Below are positions 59,393 to 60,936 of a DNA stretch of 60,936 nucleotides, piece by piece. Within the stretch, counting starts at the first letter, position 1. Every line of letters begins with the position of its first letter. The translations under genes and the position numbers were made by a program. Source of the DNA: JAVBLG01 sp031553655 (GTDB lineage: Bacteria; Desulfobacterota; Desulfovibrionia; Desulfovibrionales; Desulfovibrionaceae). Location of the stretch: contig JAVBLG010000060.1 of NCBI GenBank assembly GCA_031553655.1, forward strand, positions 1 through 60,936, written 5' to 3'. The notes beneath the pieces are model-generated. The model was not told where the DNA came from, did no database searches, and saw only the letters and a program-made list of their open reading frames with translations.

Positions 59393-60865
59393 ATGACCAA
59401 AACCGTTTGCGCCTGCGGGGAAACCTGCACCTGCTCCCCGTCTGGAGTGACACCGCTCGACCTTTCCCTGTCTTATAAAGTAGCCGACATGTCCCTGGCC
59501 GACTTTGGCAAGAAGGAAATGCAGCTTTCCGAACGGGAAATGCCCGGCCTCATGTCCTGCATAGAAAAATACGGCAAGGAAAAGCCCCTCAAGGGCCTGA
59601 AGCTCACCGGCTCGCTGCACATGACCATACAGACGGCCATGCTTATCAAAGCTCTGCACGCTCTTGGCGCGGACATACGCTGGGCCTCCTGCAACATTTT
59701 CTCCACCCAGGATCACGCCGCCGCGGCCGTGGCCGATCTCGGCCTGGCCAAAGTTTTCGCCTGGAAAGGTGAAACCCTTGAGGAATACTGGTGGTGCACC
59801 GAAATGGCCCTCACCTGGCCCGACGGCTCCGGCCCGGATCTGATTGTTGATGACGGTGGCGACGCCACCCTAATGATCCACAAGGGTGTGGAAGTGGAAG
59901 CCAACCCTGCTCTGCTCCAGGCCAAAGTGGACAACAAGGAATTGAAAATCATCATGGACCGCCTGGCCGCCGCCTATGCCCAAAACTCCGGCCATTGGAC
60001 CAAGGTTAGCAAAAGCGTGCGCGGCGTTTCTGAAGAAACCACCACCGGCGTGCACCGCCTCTACCAGATTGCCGCCGAAGGCAAGCTGCTCTTCCCGGCC
60101 ATCAACGTCAACGACTCCGTAACCAAGTCCAAATTCGACAACCTTTACGGCTGCCGCGAGTCTCTGGCCGACGGCATCAAAAGAGCCACTGACATTATGG
60201 TGGCCGGCAAGGTTGTGCTTGTGGCCGGCTATGGCGATGTGGGCAAAGGCTGCGCCCAGTCCATGCGCGGCTTTGGCGCGCGCGTGCTGGTGACCGAAAT
60301 CGACCCCATCTGCGCCCTGCAGGCCGCCATGGAAGGCTTTGAAGTAACCACCATGGAAGAAGCCGTCAAAGAAGCCGATATCTTTGTTACCGCCACCGGC
60401 AACTACAAAGTAATTACCGGCGCGCACATGGAAGCCATGAAGGACGAAGCCATTGTCTGTAATATCGGCCATTTCGACAATGAAATCGACATGGAATACC
60501 TTGAGAATTCCTCCAACTGCCACAAGACCAACATTAAACCGCAAGTTGACAAGTGGCGTCTGGCCTCCGGCCGCGCCCTCATTGTGCTGGCCGAAGGACG
60601 CCTCGTGAACCTGGGCTGTGCCACCGGGCATCCCAGCTTCGTAATGTCCAACAGTTTCACCAACCAGCTGCTGGCTCAAGTCAAGCTGGCCAAAGAATCA
60701 CTGGAACGCAAGGTTTACACCCTGCCCAAAAAGCTGGACGAAGAAGTCGCCAGCCTGCACCTGGAACGCCTTGGCGCCAAACTAACCAGGCTCACCAAAG
60801 AACAGGCCGACTACATCGGCGTGAATCCGGACGGCCCCTACAAGCCGGATCATTACAGGTATTAA
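59393..60865 (+). CDS. ahcY: Adenosylhomocysteinase
   Basis: This NAD-dependent enzyme hydrolyses S-adenosylhomocysteine to homocysteine and adenosine, clearing the product of methyltransferases. The 490-residue protein has the substrate-binding KLTGSLHMTIQTAML near residue 65, the NAD motif VAGYGDVGKGCAQSMRG near 280, and the conserved C-terminus PDGPYKPDHYRY. The N-terminal Cys-rich extension (VCACGETCTC, residues 4-13) is unusual and may bind metal. The start ATG follows TAGGAGATAATAA. It pairs with sahR and ends in terminator T3. Confidence 0.96.
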   Translation: MTKTVCACGETCTCSPSGVTPLDLSLSYKVADMSLADFGKKEMQLSEREMPGLMSCIEKYGKEKPLKGLKLTGSLHMTIQTAMLIKALHALGADIRWASCNIFSTQDHAAAAVADLGLAKVFAWKGETLEEYWWCTEMALTWPDGSGPDLIVDDGGDATLMIHKGVEVEANPALLQAKVDNKELKIIMDRLAAAYAQNSGHWTKVSKSVRGVSEETTTGVHRLYQIAAEGKLLFPAINVNDSVTKSKFDNLYGCRESLADGIKRATDIMVAGKVVLVAGYGDVGKGCAQSMRGFGARVLVTEIDPICALQAAMEGFEVTTMEEAVKEADIFVTATGNYKVITGAHMEAMKDEAIVCNIGHFDNEIDMEYLENSSNCHKTNIKPQVDKWRLASGRALIVLAEGRLVNLGCATGHPSFVMSNSFTNQLLAQVKLAKESLERKVYTLPKKLDEEVASLHLERLGAKLTRLTKEQADYIGVNPDGPYKPDHYRY

Positions 60866-60872
60866 TAGATAA

Positions 60873-60922
60873 TTGGGGAAGGGGGGAAAACTTTTTGCAA
60901 AAAGTTTTACCCCCTTCCCCAA
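60873..60922 (+). terminator. T-family terminator T3 after ahcY
   Basis: TTGGGGAAGGGGGGAAAAC then TTTTT pairs with its complement with one mismatch. The family tail ACCCC follows and then the window ends. It begins 8 bases after the ahcY stop. Confidence 0.85.
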
Positions 60923-60936
60923 ACCCCAGGGCTGTC

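Overview
The window looks like a chromosomal segment from a member of the Desulfovibrionaceae or a close relative. This rests on gene content and protein character, because there is no rRNA or dissimilatory sulfate-reduction gene here to settle it. The indicators are a periplasmic CbiK-type cobalt chelatase behind a cobalamin riboswitch, an ArsR-methyltransferase regulator (SahR type) next to ahcY, a stand-alone NIL/4Fe-4S ferredoxin, a PurH reduced to its transformylase half, several PAS hybrid kinases, and leuACD followed by a micro-ORF. Coding density is high. I found no phage, integrase, complete IS element, CRISPR array, rRNA or tRNA.

Layout. 1-7.1 kb: branched-chain amino acid block (leuA, leuC, leuD, micro-ORF, ileS). 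7.2-10.1 kb: lspA, a small PLDc_N membrane protein, a CpoB/YbgF lipoprotein, NIL-ferredoxin, CheZ-like phosphatase. 10.3-14.7 kb (minus): envelope proteins DUF2950, DUF3300, DUF4139. 14.9-17.3 kb (minus): pyrB-pyrC behind a leader that looks like a UTP-sensitive attenuator. 17.4-18.8 kb: an AT-rich unknown membrane protein. 19-20.3 kb: B12-riboswitch-controlled cbiK. 20.4-22.6 kb: flgM, a small partner, an amidohydrolase. 22.6-25.4 kb: polysaccharide deacetylase, CofE-like protein, flavodoxin-like reductase. 25.4-33.8 kb (minus): two hybrid kinases flanking an aminotransferase / lactate-type permease / cupin operon. 34.3-36.8 kb: secA. 37-42.9 kb: a radical-SAM/DUF4130 nucleic-acid repair pair separated by a large reversed hybrid kinase. 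42.9-45.4 kb: small unknown, TPR protein, lipoprotein. 45.5-49 kb: PurH-like, AMMECR1, HxlR regulator and its divergent flavoprotein. 49.4-51.4 kb: gapA-fba. 51.6-54 kb: cheV and a kinase-like protein without an ATPase domain. 54.3-57.6 kb: orphan PLP enzyme and a NhaD/UIT-type antiporter. 57.8-60.9 kb: DciA-like protein, sahR, ahcY.

The most unusual content is between the genes. The spacers carry at least six families of short, mostly palindromic repeats. The main one (called E here) has six full copies of 126-150 bp and one deletion derivative. Each copy is an almost end-to-end hairpin with diverging arms and a conserved apex, and three copies begin exactly at a stop codon. It resembles enterobacterial ERIC elements in size and placement, but I do not recognise the sequence. 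The others are M (three 90-91 bp copies with terminal inverted repeats), D (two 81 bp copies), R (two 37 bp units ending like a type I CRISPR repeat), T (G/C-run hairpins that end genes) and H (35 bp hairpins with a shared loop). All repeat comparisons were made by eye.
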